The notes: generated by a model not told the origin, from the letters alone. Positions 7,283-17,913 are shown, counted from the first letter of the stretch. The stretch is DNA of 34,126 bases from Leptospira gomenensis (GCF_004770155.1 NZ_RQFA01000074.1:1-34126); one strand, 5' to 3'. Numbers and translations are program-made.

Positions 7283-9259
7283 TTAACGCGTTGTTTTTTT
7301 GATCAATTCCGTTTCCGAAGGAAATACCATGTTCTTATTGAGCAGATCGTAGCTTAGGTTTAGATAGGCTTTCGCCTTTTTACTCATATCCTCGCATACG
7401 ACGGGATCTTTTTCGCAGAAGTTATTCTTTTCCCGCGGAGGGTTGATATTGTAGGAAAGGTCTTCTTTTCCGTCGAAAAAACGTAGATAAAAGAGTCCGT
7501 TTTCTATCCATCCGAACAGGTTTCCGTAGGCGAAATAAGCGGTTTCGGTTCTTCCGGGCGCCGCGAGATCCCGTCCCATCGCGGAAAATTCCACTTTTTT
7601 TCCCACGAGACCGAGTATCGTTGGAATGACGTCCAATTGCGATGCAACGGTTTCGTCTAACGCAGGTTTTACCCTGCCCGGCGCGTAGATCAGAAACGGG
7701 ACGTTTCGATCCTCGTAGTAGTCAAGGTAACGGTGGTGTGTGTGATCGGCCACGAAAACGAAGATCGTATTCTTAAAATAACCGGACTTTTCGGCTTGGG
7801 TGATAAAGTTGTGAACCGCCCAGTCCGCGTAGTGGTAGACGTTCAGGAAGTCGTAGTCTCTTGTTTCCGGCCCGAAAAGTCTGAATTTTTCCGAAGGGGT
7901 GCGGTACGGATAATGTGTCGTGAGGGTTAGCGCCAAACCTAGGATCGGTTTTTTCGCGGATGCGATTCGTTCATGCAATAATTGTAATACGTCCGCGTCG
8001 TCGTAACCCCAGGCCCCTAGTTTGAATCTCCCCAGTTTGGCGATTTCTTTTTCACCTAAAACGGTATCGAATCCCCAGTGCGGCATCAGGGTGCTTTTAT
8101 TGTCGAAACTCAAATCGCCTCCGGTCACGAAATAGGTTTCGTATCCCATTCGTTTGAAGATGTTTCCGATTCCAGAAAAATTTCCGAGCACTTGATGGGT
8201 GCGTACCACGGTCAATCCGGGGCGGTCGGGAATTCCCGTCAGGATCGACATCATTCCGTTAGTCGTTCTTCCCCCGGAGGCGATGAAACGGTTGTAGAAT
8301 CTTCCTTTTTTCAGTAACCGATTGAAGTGCGGAGCGACCTCTTTGCCTTCCACGAGACCGTCTCCTATGGGGCGGATGAATTTTCCGGTCCAGTTTTCCA
8401 ACATCACGAGTACGACGTTCGGGGGAGTTCCCGGGTTGGTTTCCCTTTGAACGCGAAGAAGCGGATATTTATCGCTCACAAATTCCGCGTTAGGATAGGA
8501 AATTTCCTTTCGAACGATTCGAACCGCTTCCTCCGTTTCCATTCTGAGAAACTTAGGAATGGATTGGCTTTTTAGATCCATCACCGAAGTAAACACTCCG
8601 TTTAACGCGATGTTGTTGACGAAGTTGTTTCCGGAAACGATTGCGTTGGTGGCACGGATCGGGGACTCTTGAAAACCTCCTCGCACCGCGACCACTGTCA
8701 CTACCGACACGCATACGATTTGGATCGCGACCGTTTTCCAGGATTCTTTTTGATATCGATACGGATTGTATTTCAAGAACAACCAAGTGGATACGGGAAG
8801 AAACGCCGCGAGAAAAACGATTCCGATCAGAAACGTGATCGTGTTCTGTTCCAGCGCCGACTTCAGGATCACTCCCAAATCCTTCCCTAAAAATACGAAA
8901 CCTTCGTATCCGATGTGTTTGTTTGCGTTTTCGAAGTAGATTATGTCCGCGATCAAGTGAGCGATCATCCAAATTCCCAAAAGTATGGGCACGTAACCCC
9001 AAAAGAATCGATAGAGTTTAAAACGATTGAGGTACGGAAGAACGGATAATAACGCAAAAACTCCGAGGACCATTCCGATTACGGCGAAGTCGAAACGGAA
9101 TCCGAGTAAAAACGCGAGTGCGACTTCGGAGAAGGGAACACCTTCGAGTCGATACGAATACGCCGCTAAAAATGCGACCTTATAAAGCAGAAGTATGAAG
9201 GCGTAAAAAAGAACATAACCTAAGATGAGTTTTAAATGGGTGGGAATACGTTGAAACAT
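7283..9259 (-). CDS. LTA synthase family sulfatase-fold membrane protein
   Basis: The protein has the LtaS layout: five transmembrane segments (residues about 34-210, counted from the ATG at 9328) and an extracytoplasmic sulfatase domain from about 300. Key residues are E311 in V-M-L-E-N-W (metal), T355/T356 in G-G-R-T-T-N-G (nucleophile), W439-G-Y-D and D528-H529 in V-A-D-H-T-H-H. Members transfer phosphoglycerol or related groups onto envelope polymers. Classical lipoteichoic acid is not expected in a diderm spirochete, so the acceptor is probably a periplasmic glycan or lipid. I prefer the ATG at 9259 (658 residues), which follows an AAAGAG and directly precedes the first membrane segment. 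The ATG at 9328 would add 23 basic residues without a better ribosome binding site. Confidence 0.85.
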   Translation of the reverse strand: MFQRIPTHLKLILGYVLFYAFILLLYKVAFLAAYSYRLEGVPFSEVALAFLLGFRFDFAVIGMVLGVFALLSVLPYLNRFKLYRFFWGYVPILLGIWMIAHLIADIIYFENANKHIGYEGFVFLGKDLGVILKSALEQNTITFLIGIVFLAAFLPVSTWLFLKYNPYRYQKESWKTVAIQIVCVSVVTVVAVRGGFQESPIRATNAIVSGNNFVNNIALNGVFTSVMDLKSQSIPKFLRMETEEAVRIVRKEISYPNAEFVSDKYPLLRVQRETNPGTPPNVVLVMLENWTGKFIRPIGDGLVEGKEVAPHFNRLLKKGRFYNRFIASGGRTTNGMMSILTGIPDRPGLTVVRTHQVLGNFSGIGNIFKRMGYETYFVTGGDLSFDNKSTLMPHWGFDTVLGEKEIAKLGRFKLGAWGYDDADVLQLLHERIASAKKPILGLALTLTTHYPYRTPSEKFRLFGPETRDYDFLNVYHYADWAVHNFITQAEKSGYFKNTIFVFVADHTHHRYLDYYEDRNVPFLIYAPGRVKPALDETVASQLDVIPTILGLVGKKVEFSAMGRDLAAPGRTETAYFAYGNLFGWIENGLFYLRFFDGKEDLSYNINPPREKNNFCEKDPVVCEDMSKKAKAYLNLSYDLLNKNMVFPSETELIKKTTR

Positions 9260-9475
9260 TCTGGCTCTTTGCGGAATAAGTTTTGTATCGGCGCTCCTTT
9301 TGCGCGACGCGAGCCCCGTTCGTATCATTAGCCGCGATGGACCCGGAGGCTCAAGCTAAAAACGATCCGTTTCTTTTTTACGTAATCTCGTTTCCGGAAC
9401 TCGATCGTTTCCGCAAACGATTTTCGGATACATTCGTTTTTCGATAAAAGGCGGAGAATTTTCGGATTTCCACTC

Positions 9476-9504
9476 TTGACAAAATTCGGATTTGGGATCA
9501 TAAT
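9476..9504 (+). promoter_or_regulatory. Sigma-70 promoter of the TetR operon
   Basis: A perfect TTGACA (9476-9481) and CATAAT (9499-9504) are separated by exactly 17 bp. Transcription would start at about 9511, within the operator, giving a leader of only about 13 bases before the ATG at 9524. Confidence 0.75.
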
Positions 9505-9521
9505 GAGTGAGTAATCACTCA
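9504..9521 (+). promoter_or_regulatory. TetR autoregulatory operator
   Basis: The palindrome TGAGTGA-GTAA-TCACTCA has perfect seven-base arms and a four-base centre. It overlaps the end of the -10 box and the predicted transcription start, and ends two bases before the tetR start codon. A repressor bound here would shut off its own operon. This form is typical of TetR-family operators. Confidence 0.8.
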
Positions 9522-9523
9522 CC

Positions 9524-10246
9524 ATGAAAGAATTCAAAGAGAATATCGAATTAGACCCGAATTGGCCGGAAGGTCAGAAAAAGATATTTCTGGCCGCAAT
9601 GGATATCTTTGCCGAAAAGGGTTTTTCCGCGACCACTACGGGGGAAATCGCGAAAAAGGCGGGTGTGGCCGAAGGGCTGATCTTCAAACATTTCAAAAGC
9701 AAAAAGGATCTGCTTTTGAGTTTGGCGATGCCGATCCTGGAAGGTTTCATCGCGCCGATCACCTTACGGCGATTAAAGGCGGTTTTCGAAAGGGATTTCT
9801 CGTCGTTGGAGGAAATCATCGCCGCCGTTTTCGAAGAGCGTTTGTCCTTTATCCGAAAAAACAAGAATCTGATCCGAATCATCGTACAAGAAGCGATGGT
9901 TTCTCCGGAGATTCGTTCCCTTCTCGAGCGCGTTTTTAAGGAAAGATTACTTCCGATCGTAGGGGAACGGTTTGCGGAATTCCAATCCAAAGGTCTGATC
10001 AAGAATATTCCGATCACATCCGTACTTCGCCTCGTCGCCACGAATCTCGCCGGTTACATTCTTTTTACGGAAATCCTCTATCAGCCTAAAGATTGGGATG
10101 CGGAGGCTGAAACCAAACGGACGATAGAGTTTATCGCGAAAGGTTTGCGTCCGGAAACGAACCCCGTCAAAGCATCGAGTAAACGGATTCCCAAAAAAAA
10201 GAAACCGTTCCGTAAGATTCCGAAACGGAAAAAGAAAAAAAATTAG
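9524..10246 (+). CDS. TetR/AcrR family transcriptional regulator
   Basis: A TetR-type repressor of 240 residues. The helix-turn-helix spans about residues 36-58 (T-T-G-E-I-A-K-K-A-G-V-A-E-G-L-I-F-K-H-F), preceded by F-L-A-A-M-D-I-F-A-E-K-G-F. The C-terminal part is a helical ligand-binding/dimerisation domain. It is the first gene of an apparent operon with an ABC efflux-type system (next start 31 bases on), so it probably senses a compound linked to that transporter. It has its own promoter and operator. There is no Shine-Dalgarno between the predicted transcription start and the ATG, so initiation is likely near-leaderless. The last 20 or so residues are almost all lysine, arginine and proline, an unusual tail for this family. 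Confidence 0.9.
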   Translation: MKEFKENIELDPNWPEGQKKIFLAAMDIFAEKGFSATTTGEIAKKAGVAEGLIFKHFKSKKDLLLSLAMPILEGFIAPITLRRLKAVFERDFSSLEEIIAAVFEERLSFIRKNKNLIRIIVQEAMVSPEIRSLLERVFKERLLPIVGERFAEFQSKGLIKNIPITSVLRLVATNLAGYILFTEILYQPKDWDAEAETKRTIEFIAKGLRPETNPVKASSKRIPKKKKPFRKIPKRKKKKN

Positions 10247-10277
10247 AATTTTATAAAGTTATGATTGAGGAGTTTTT

Positions 10278-11095
10278 ATGAACGTTGTCCTTCGGGTGAC
10301 AAGGTGGATTTTGAAAAAATATCTGACCTTGCGCCGGCCGTATCGGATCCTGATTCCTGCGTTAGTCGTCTTAGGCTCGGCGGCGATTTTGTTTTCTTTC
10401 CAAGGTAAGGCTAAGGCGGTGGACGAAGCGATTTCGGGTCCGATCGTCGAAAAGGCGTACGGATTGGGAACGGTACATTCTCTCGATACGTTTCGATTCC
10501 GCGTCGCCGTTCCCACCAAAGTCACTAAGGTGTTCGTTCTGGAAGGAGACGAGGTTTCTCCCGGTCAAGTCCTGCTACAGTTGGAGGGTCTCACACCGGT
10601 CCGTTCTCCGATCCGAGGAATCGTTTCCGAAATAGGTTATCACGAAGGGGAAGTCGCCTTTCAGAGTTTCAACGCCGTAGAAGTTTTGGGAACGGGTTCG
10701 AAATATCTTCTGGTGGCTCTCGACGAACAGATTCTTCTTTCGATTAGAAAAGGACAGAAGGCTCTCGTTCGTTTCGAAGGTAAACCGGACGAAAGCGTTT
10801 TGGGAGTAGTCCGCGGAACGTTCTCCAATTCGGGACAATTTTTCGCGAGAATCGAAACCGAACGTTTTCCCGACGGGGTCCTTCCCGGGATGACGGCTGA
10901 CGTGGCGATAGAAGTCGGTAAAAAAGAAAATGCGGTTTTGGTTCCACGCAAATACGAAAAACAACATAAAATAAGAATATTCAGAAACGGTAAATCGTTT
11001 CCGATCACTTTTACTCCGGGGCTTAAGTCCGAGCATTACGTCGAAGTCAAGGACGGAGACGTCCGTCCCGGTGATAAACTGACAGAGGTTAGGTG

Positions 11096-11096
<1 letters not shown>
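10278..11096 (+). CDS. Short HlyD/MacA-like periplasmic adaptor
   Basis: A membrane-fusion-type adaptor of 272 residues. One transmembrane anchor covers about residues 24-42, followed by a barrel-sandwich (lipoyl-like) part with G-D-E-V-S-P-G-Q-V-L-L-Q-L at 90-102 and S-P-I-R-G-I-V-S-E at 110-118, then a beta-barrel region to the C terminus. The two lipoyl halves are joined by only about eight residues. In MacA, AcrA and HlyD a long alpha-helical hairpin sits at this point and contacts the TolC-like channel; here it is absent. GGAG lies five bases before the ATG. The gene lies between tetR and the permease, whose start codon overlaps its stop (TGATG). It probably works with the following ABC pair, but its way of reaching the outer membrane must differ from MacAB-TolC. 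Confidence 0.85.
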
Positions 11097-13028
<1,932 letters not shown>

Positions 13029-13129
13029 GATAGATAAGATCCTCCTCGCTCTGTTTCGATTCTTTTCTAAATTACGTCGGAGATTTATTTTCGGATAGGC
13101 CTTAAAGGTGACGGGTTCAGTCTCGGTTT

Positions 13130-14347
13130 ATGCGATGGAAGTTTCCGAAATTCAAAGCGGGTCAAACGAGAAGATGGGAATATTTGCTTCCCACAGGATC
13201 GGTAAAGGAAACCGAATCCTTCGCCAGAAAAATATTAACGGATCCTTATCTTCCTAAGACTTCCGCTCCGTTTTTAAGATCGCAGGGAGGAAAACTTCTT
13301 CTTGAAAACGCCAATTTCCGTCAAGCGTTAGAGTTCTTGGTTAGAATTCCCTGGGTTCGCGATTTTCGACTGAATCTGGGAATGTATCCCGTCAAACGCG
13401 TGTTAGGTTTCGAAGGTCTGGAGGAAGTCCTTCGAAAATCGGAAACCCTTCCTCCGGATTGGGGCATCCGTTTTCACCCTCAGGTAAAAGGACGAAACGA
13501 TTGGCGCGCCGAAGATCTGAATCGTTTGTGGGAGACGCAGAACGTTTCCCCGTATAACGGAGTTCATACGACCGAATTAAGCGCCTTGCTCCTTGAAGAC
13601 GAAATCATAATCAATCTCAGTCTGGCCGGAGATCCCCTCAATCAAAGAGGAGGTTTTAGGCCCCTCTCCAAGTCGGCGCCGATCCGAGAGGATTTGGCGC
13701 TTTTTCTGATTCGCAAGTTGCGTAAAATTCTTCCTAACCCAGACGGCCTCTTCGTTCCGTTCGCAGGCACGGGAACTTTGATCCGAGAATCATTGGATTC
13801 GATTTTTGGTATTGGATTTCCGCATTATCCGAGGAAGTATTTGTTTCAGGATCTACCCGAATTTCCGAAACCTACTTGGGACTTCCTGAGAAAGAAGATC
13901 CTTACAGGATCGGAGACGAACCTATCTGTCTGGTGGAACGAGATAGACACGACCACTTTCGAATATACGAAAGAAAGAATGTTCGAATATTCTAAATTTT
14001 TAATTGATTTCGGTTTAGAAAGCCGTGTCCGCGCGGAAGGGGTTCAGGGGGATTTTTTCTCCTTTTCTCCCGCGGAAATTTGGGAACGATTTAAAAGGCC
14101 GAAACGGATCTGGATGCCTCTTAATCCTCCCTACGGTCAACGTATGGAAAAGGTTTCTCCGAGCGCTTTCTACAAACGTTTGGGCGAAAAATTGAAACTT
14201 TGGTGGGAGCTTCCCGCGGAGTTGAACGGTTTCTTACTTTGTCCGGACGAGGAAACCTGGTCCGTTTTCGTCCAACGGATAGGAATCAAAACGGAAACCA
14301 TTCACGTCACACACGGCGGTACGGATCTTCGTGTCGTTTATTTCTGA
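13130..14347 (+). CDS. RlmL/UPF0020-type SAM-dependent nucleic acid methyltransferase
   Basis: This 405-residue protein matches the UPF0020/RlmL-type N2-guanine methyltransferases. It has G-D-P-L-N-Q-R-G-G-F-R (about 167-177) with S-A-P-I-R-E-D-L-A (182-190), the SAM-binding motif V-P-F-A-G-T-G-T-L (209-217), and the catalytic N-P-P-Y-G-Q-R at 332-338. The N-terminal 130 residues would correspond to the THUMP-containing RNA-binding part, but they are diverged and I cannot confirm the fold. The likely substrate is 23S rRNA or tRNA guanine; the family also includes misnamed 'DNA methylases'. The ATG at 13130 has only a weak ribosome binding site. It lies 100 bases after the ABC operon and could share its transcript. 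Confidence 0.8.
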   Translation: MRWKFPKFKAGQTRRWEYLLPTGSVKETESFARKILTDPYLPKTSAPFLRSQGGKLLLENANFRQALEFLVRIPWVRDFRLNLGMYPVKRVLGFEGLEEVLRKSETLPPDWGIRFHPQVKGRNDWRAEDLNRLWETQNVSPYNGVHTTELSALLLEDEIIINLSLAGDPLNQRGGFRPLSKSAPIREDLALFLIRKLRKILPNPDGLFVPFAGTGTLIRESLDSIFGIGFPHYPRKYLFQDLPEFPKPTWDFLRKKILTGSETNLSVWWNEIDTTTFEYTKERMFEYSKFLIDFGLESRVRAEGVQGDFFSFSPAEIWERFKRPKRIWMPLNPPYGQRMEKVSPSAFYKRLGEKLKLWWELPAELNGFLLCPDEETWSVFVQRIGIKTETIHVTHGGTDLRVVYF

Positions 14348-14374
14348 ACGTCGATGCGATCCGTTTTAGAAGAC

Positions 14375-14400
14375 GGACTACACGATTCGTCCTTTTTTTT
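14375..14400 (+). terminator. Weak intrinsic terminator
   Basis: A short GGAC/GTCC stem with a 10-base loop is followed by eight T residues, 28 bases after the methyltransferase stop. The stem is only four base pairs, so the T run is the stronger part of the evidence. Confidence 0.4.
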
Positions 14401-14768
14401 AAGGCCTCTTTTCGTCTTGAAGGGTATCTTTTCGGAATCGAGGCCGTAAATCGGAAACGAACCACCGGATCGTTGGGCGATTCGATGCGCGAAAATATTC
14501 CCGAAGGGAAATCGATATTCTAATTATAATAAAGGGTCCCGTTCCCGGCCGTTAGTCGAATCTCGAAGGATCGTATCCGGATTTGAGGGGCGTAAAACGA
14601 TCGAAACCGCCTGCCCCTCTTGTTTTGTTGAGTTTCCCTTTTGCGGTCATCCTCTTTTCGTCTTCTTTCGAACCGTATCTAACCGTGTCCGTTATGCGGA
14701 ATATTCCTTAAGTATGTTTTATTTTTACATATTTTTGTTATTTTAGAAAAATATGATTCAATAATTTA
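14401..14768. other. Non-coding region with a possible large-loop hairpin
   Basis: No gene is visible. An inverted repeat GAGGGGC (14585-14591) / GCCCCTC (14613-14619) with a 21-base loop and a T-rich tail could be a second terminator. From about 14700 the sequence turns sharply AT-rich up to the next gene, which suggests its promoter lies there, but I cannot place -35 and -10 boxes with proper spacing. Confidence 0.35.
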
Positions 14769-14799
14769 GTTATTTATACATTATTTAAAAATAAATAAC
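14769..14799 (+). promoter_or_regulatory. AT-only inverted repeat before the small membrane protein gene
   Basis: GTTATTTAT (14769-14777) and ATAAATAAC (14791-14799) form a perfect nine-base inverted repeat around 13 bases. It ends seven bases before the GAGG ribosome binding site of the next gene. It could be a repressor site or an mRNA hairpin. Confidence 0.4.
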
Positions 14800-14814
14800 G
14801 AATATAGAGGTCTT

Positions 14815-15204
14815 ATGATAGGATATTTCAGCGCGGAGTCGGGGATTTTTCTCTACGTTTTGGTCGCGTTCACTTTTTTCATGTTCGCGTTGCCTATGTT
14901 TTTGTTCCCTCTTCGGTGGGCTTCTTTTTTGGGATGGAAAACCGAATCTACGAACCATCTTTCCATTTACTTTGGACGTTGTTTGGCGAGCGTTATGGCG
15001 GTACTTTGTTATATGGGATACACGGCGGCTGGAAACAGGATTTGGCAGCCGTTTTTTTTCAACATTTTGTTAGGATGCACCGGTCTGATGGTGCTCGTCC
15101 ACGCATACGGAGGAATTCGAAAAATTCAACCTTTGAGCGAAACGGTGGAAACCGGCTTTTGGCTTTTGATCTTTATGGGTGCTTTGGTATTTTATCCCGC
15201 CTAA
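14815..15204 (+). CDS. Small four-helix membrane protein, function unknown
   Basis: A 129-residue hydrophobic protein with four predicted transmembrane helices (about residues 10-32, 50-72, 76-96 and 109-127). I see no catalytic motif; single Cys and Arg residues in R-C-L-A-S and the segment N-R-I-W-Q-P-F-F-F-N are the most distinctive parts. GAGG lies four bases before the ATG, so the start is secure. It stands alone between a plus-strand terminator candidate and a convergent lipoprotein gene, so context does not suggest a function. Confidence 0.75.
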   Translation: MIGYFSAESGIFLYVLVAFTFFMFALPMFLFPLRWASFLGWKTESTNHLSIYFGRCLASVMAVLCYMGYTAAGNRIWQPFFFNILLGCTGLMVLVHAYGGIRKIQPLSETVETGFWLLIFMGALVFYPA

Positions 15205-15303
15205 TCGATGTTTATCGAAGTGGTCGCGCTTTGTTGTTTTTTTCGTCGGGTATTCGAACCCGAAGTCTCCGAATCGGTAAAACAAAAGGTTTTTAAGGAG
15301 AGA

Positions 15304-15963
15304 CTACGATTTAGGTCCGTCGAGTTCGAATTCGTAGGAAATCGTTTCTTCGGTTACGAGTTCCAGATACAATTTCGTCGCGGTTGGAAAGGAACATCCG
15401 GGATCGAACAGGATCATGATCCGTTTTCTCGGTTCTTCCCGGACTTCGATGGAGGCCATTCGTGGTAGAAATTCCCGCATATAATTCTCTTCCGGGTATT
15501 TGGGATATACGTTTCTACGCAATCGATCGATGAAATGGACGAAATCGTATCGGTAAATTTTCCAATCGATGACGTCGCAAACGGATGAATTCGCCCGGAT
15601 CGATCCGATCCGATTCAATCCGGCGATTCCCGCGGAGGATCGGATTTCGACCACGACGATCTTGGGGGTTCGATCGGTTTTTTTTAAAAACGTAAGAGTG
15701 GTTTGCGAAAGTGTTTTAGAGTCGGTTTCCGGCTCCCAAATATTATTACTATCGAATATAACTTTTTCCTTATCTTCTTCGGTGCCGGGGGAAAACGCCT
15801 GTACTCGATACAAGTTTCTCTGGATTCCCGTCCGGTTCGGTTGTACTTCGACGAGTTGATTGTCGGAACGTAATCCGGGAGAAAGTAAAAAAGCCCCGCA
15901 ATTCGAAATCATCAACGCGAAGATAAGGATGAAACTGAGGGAGGTTGTCTTCTTCGAATTCAT
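15304..15963 (-). CDS. Putative lipoprotein coupled to prepilin peptidase gene
   Basis: From the ATG at 15963 this is a 219-residue protein with a lipoprotein signal peptide and lipobox M-I-S-N-C (C22). That ATG overlaps the stop of the upstream prepilin peptidase gene as ATGA, which indicates translational coupling and settles the start; a longer frame reaching 16038 lies inside the peptidase gene. The mature protein is mixed alpha/beta with no family I recognise. Its tight linkage to a type 4 prepilin peptidase suggests a role near a type IV pilus or type II secretion machine, but this is inference from position only. Confidence 0.75.
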   Translation of the reverse strand: MNSKKTTSLSFILIFALMISNCGAFLLSPGLRSDNQLVEVQPNRTGIQRNLYRVQAFSPGTEEDKEKVIFDSNNIWEPETDSKTLSQTTLTFLKKTDRTPKIVVVEIRSSAGIAGLNRIGSIRANSSVCDVIDWKIYRYDFVHFIDRLRRNVYPKYPEENYMREFLPRMASIEVREEPRKRIMILFDPGCSFPTATKLYLELVTEETISYEFELDGPKS

Positions 15964-16826
15964 CGTTCCAAGTCTTGTGATTCTAAAAACGGAATAAAAA
16001 ACGTTGGGTTTTCCCGCGCGAATAAGATTCGTGCGCATACCGTGAGAAAAATTCCCAAGCTGAAATAAACCCCCATAGGTATGGGAGTTTTACGCAGACT
16101 CGTTCCCTTTTTCCGAAATACGAGAGTGAATAATACCGCCGGTATGTAGGAAACGTTCAGAAAGAACATCCACCACGGATGTCCCGCTATCAAAGCGTAT
16201 ACGGGCGCGAATAAAACGTCCCCGAATCCGATTCCTCCTGGGAATAAAAAATACAAGGCTAAAAAACAGAGCGAAAAACCCAAGAATACGTAAAACTCAT
16301 TCCAGCCGGGAAGTTTTCCCTCCAGTAGATAAAGGCTCGCGATTCCGAAAAATAGGATCCAAGGTAGATTTTCGTAGTCGAGTGAAAAACGGTATACGTC
16401 CGTAATACAGGAGATTAGCAGATGTCCGCAGAAAAACAAAAATACGAATCCGAACGGCGCGTTCTTAGTGAAATACAAACTAAACAAAAATACGCAGACG
16501 AACGCCGCTTCGATCAGAGGAAAAAAAGGAGGAATTTTCGCATTACAACGTTTACACTTTCCTCGCACGGAAAGATACCCTAACACGGGTAACAGTTCCG
16601 GATAACGGACCTCGGTTCCGCAGGATTCGCAAGCGCTCGGAGAAAGAAAAATCCGCTTCCAGCGCTCGGTTCCCGAATACGACTTGCGTTTTGGTCCATA
16701 AAAATATTCTAATATTCGAAATCCTAAGGTGACGTAAAAACTTCCCAAGGAGGCGGCGCCCAGGCTTCCGAAGAGCGCCATAACGTAAAACGGAACCGGA
16801 TCAGGCGAGTTCGCCAAGCGCAGCAA
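15960..16826 (-). CDS. Type 4 prepilin peptidase (A24 family)
   Basis: This integral membrane aspartic protease of about 288 residues cleaves, and in many cases N-methylates, type IV prepilins and type II secretion pseudopilins. The zinc-binding tetracysteine is visible as C66-x-x-C69 and C91-x-x-C94. The catalytic aspartates are D143 (I-T-D-V) and D203 in G-F-G-D-V. Seven or eight hydrophobic helices are present. The frame begins at a TTG (16826) inside the end of the aminotransferase gene, a 26-base overlap. An ATG at codon 17 (16778) is an alternative, but it would trim the first membrane helix's approach. The order aminotransferase, peptidase, lipoprotein on one strand with overlaps points to one transcript. 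No pilin genes are in this window. Confidence 0.9.
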   Translation of the reverse strand: MLRLANSPDPVPFYVMALFGSLGAASLGSFYVTLGFRILEYFYGPKRKSYSGTERWKRIFLSPSACESCGTEVRYPELLPVLGYLSVRGKCKRCNAKIPPFFPLIEAAFVCVFLFSLYFTKNAPFGFVFLFFCGHLLISCITDVYRFSLDYENLPWILFFGIASLYLLEGKLPGWNEFYVFLGFSLCFLALYFLFPGGIGFGDVLFAPVYALIAGHPWWMFFLNVSYIPAVLFTLVFRKKGTSLRKTPIPMGVYFSLGIFLTVCARILFARENPTFFIPFLESQDLER

Positions 16827-17913
16827 TTCCCCGTTTTAAGTTTTCCCATTCGGATGCGAAACTGATCCGTATGTAGTTTTTGGAATCCGTGAAGATATAT
16901 CCCGGAACCAGGATCAATTCCTTTTCCTTGACTGCGCGCAGGATGAAGTCTTCGTCCTTGTCCTTGATTTTGAAGAAGAAATAAAACGCACCTTCGCTTT
17001 TGGAGATTTCGTATTTGTCCTTTAAGGATTCGTAGACGAAATCCCTTTTTTCCTTATAGTCCGCGATGTAGGGACTCATATCGGTCTTTAGGGCCTCGAG
17101 TCCCATCCACTGAGTTACGGAAGGGGCACAGACGAGAGTGTATTGTTGTAAAGTAGTTAACGTTTTTATAATAGGTTCGGGCGCTAGGATGGACGCGAGT
17201 CGAAGCCCCGTCATGCTGTATGTTTTGGAAAACCCCGATAACGTGATCGCCTTTTCGTAAAAGGATCCGACCGACACGAACTTCTTATCGTAGTCGAAAA
17301 GTTCGTAGATCTCGTCCGAGATCAGATAGGCTCCGGTTTTTTGGGCGAGTTCGGCCAACGCTTCCAGCTGTTTACGGGAAAGGATTTTTCCCGTCGGATT
17401 GGAAGGAGAGGAATAGATGATGATCTTGAGTTTTTTGGTAGAGAATTTTTCGAGTTCTTCCGGAGAAAAGGATTCGTGTACCGTGTTCATCCTTCCTCCG
17501 TAGATCTTGATGTAGGCCGGATACATCAGAAAGTGCGGGGTCACCACGAGGCATTCGTCGCCTTCGTTTAACAACGCATTGAATAAAAGTAAAAAGGCGG
17601 AACTGATTCCGGAAGTGACTAAGATCCGTTCCGGAGTCGCGTAGGAAATTCCGTTGGACGTCTTGTATTTTTCCGCGAGTGCGGAACGTAATTCCGGAAT
17701 TCCTCCGGTCAGTGTGTAGGCGGTTTTGCCGTCGCGCAGAGCCTTACATCCGGATTCTATAATATTCGCGGGACAAGGGAAATGCGGTTGTCCGATGGAA
17801 AGGTTGATCGGATTTTTTAAGGTTCCCGCGAGTTCGAATGCCTTTCGAATTGCGGATGTATCCAGTCCTTGGATACGATCGGCTAAAACATATTCTAACG
17901 TACTTTGACTCAT
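16801..17913 (-). CDS. Class I/II PLP-dependent aminotransferase
   Basis: This 370-residue fold-type I aminotransferase resembles aspartate/aromatic aminotransferases. It shows S-I-G-Q-P-H-F near the N terminus, S-S-P-S-N-P-T-G-K, the cofactor-contacting S-D-E-I-Y, the PLP-binding lysine in S-G-F-S-K-T-Y-S-M-T-G-L-R (K230 counted from the ATG at 17913), and a C-terminal R-I-S-F-A substrate-carboxylate arginine region. AAGGA lies seven bases before that ATG, so I chose it over an ATG six codons earlier. It begins an overlapping minus-strand set with the prepilin peptidase. The exact amino acid substrate cannot be named from sequence. Confidence 0.9.
   Translation of the reverse strand: MSQSTLEYVLADRIQGLDTSAIRKAFELAGTLKNPINLSIGQPHFPCPANIIESGCKALRDGKTAYTLTGGIPELRSALAEKYKTSNGISYATPERILVTSGISSAFLLLFNALLNEGDECLVVTPHFLMYPAYIKIYGGRMNTVHESFSPEELEKFSTKKLKIIIYSSPSNPTGKILSRKQLEALAELAQKTGAYLISDEIYELFDYDKKFVSVGSFYEKAITLSGFSKTYSMTGLRLASILAPEPIIKTLTTLQQYTLVCAPSVTQWMGLEALKTDMSPYIADYKEKRDFVYESLKDKYEISKSEGAFYFFFKIKDKDEDFILRAVKEKELILVPGYIFTDSKNYIRISFASEWENLKRGIAALGELA

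Noticed and set aside
15239..15285. A tRNA-like stretch (GGGTATTCGAACCCG) that could be a tRNA fragment or attachment site
   Set aside because: The presumed T loop has eight bases rather than seven, and no acceptor or anticodon arm can be built around it.
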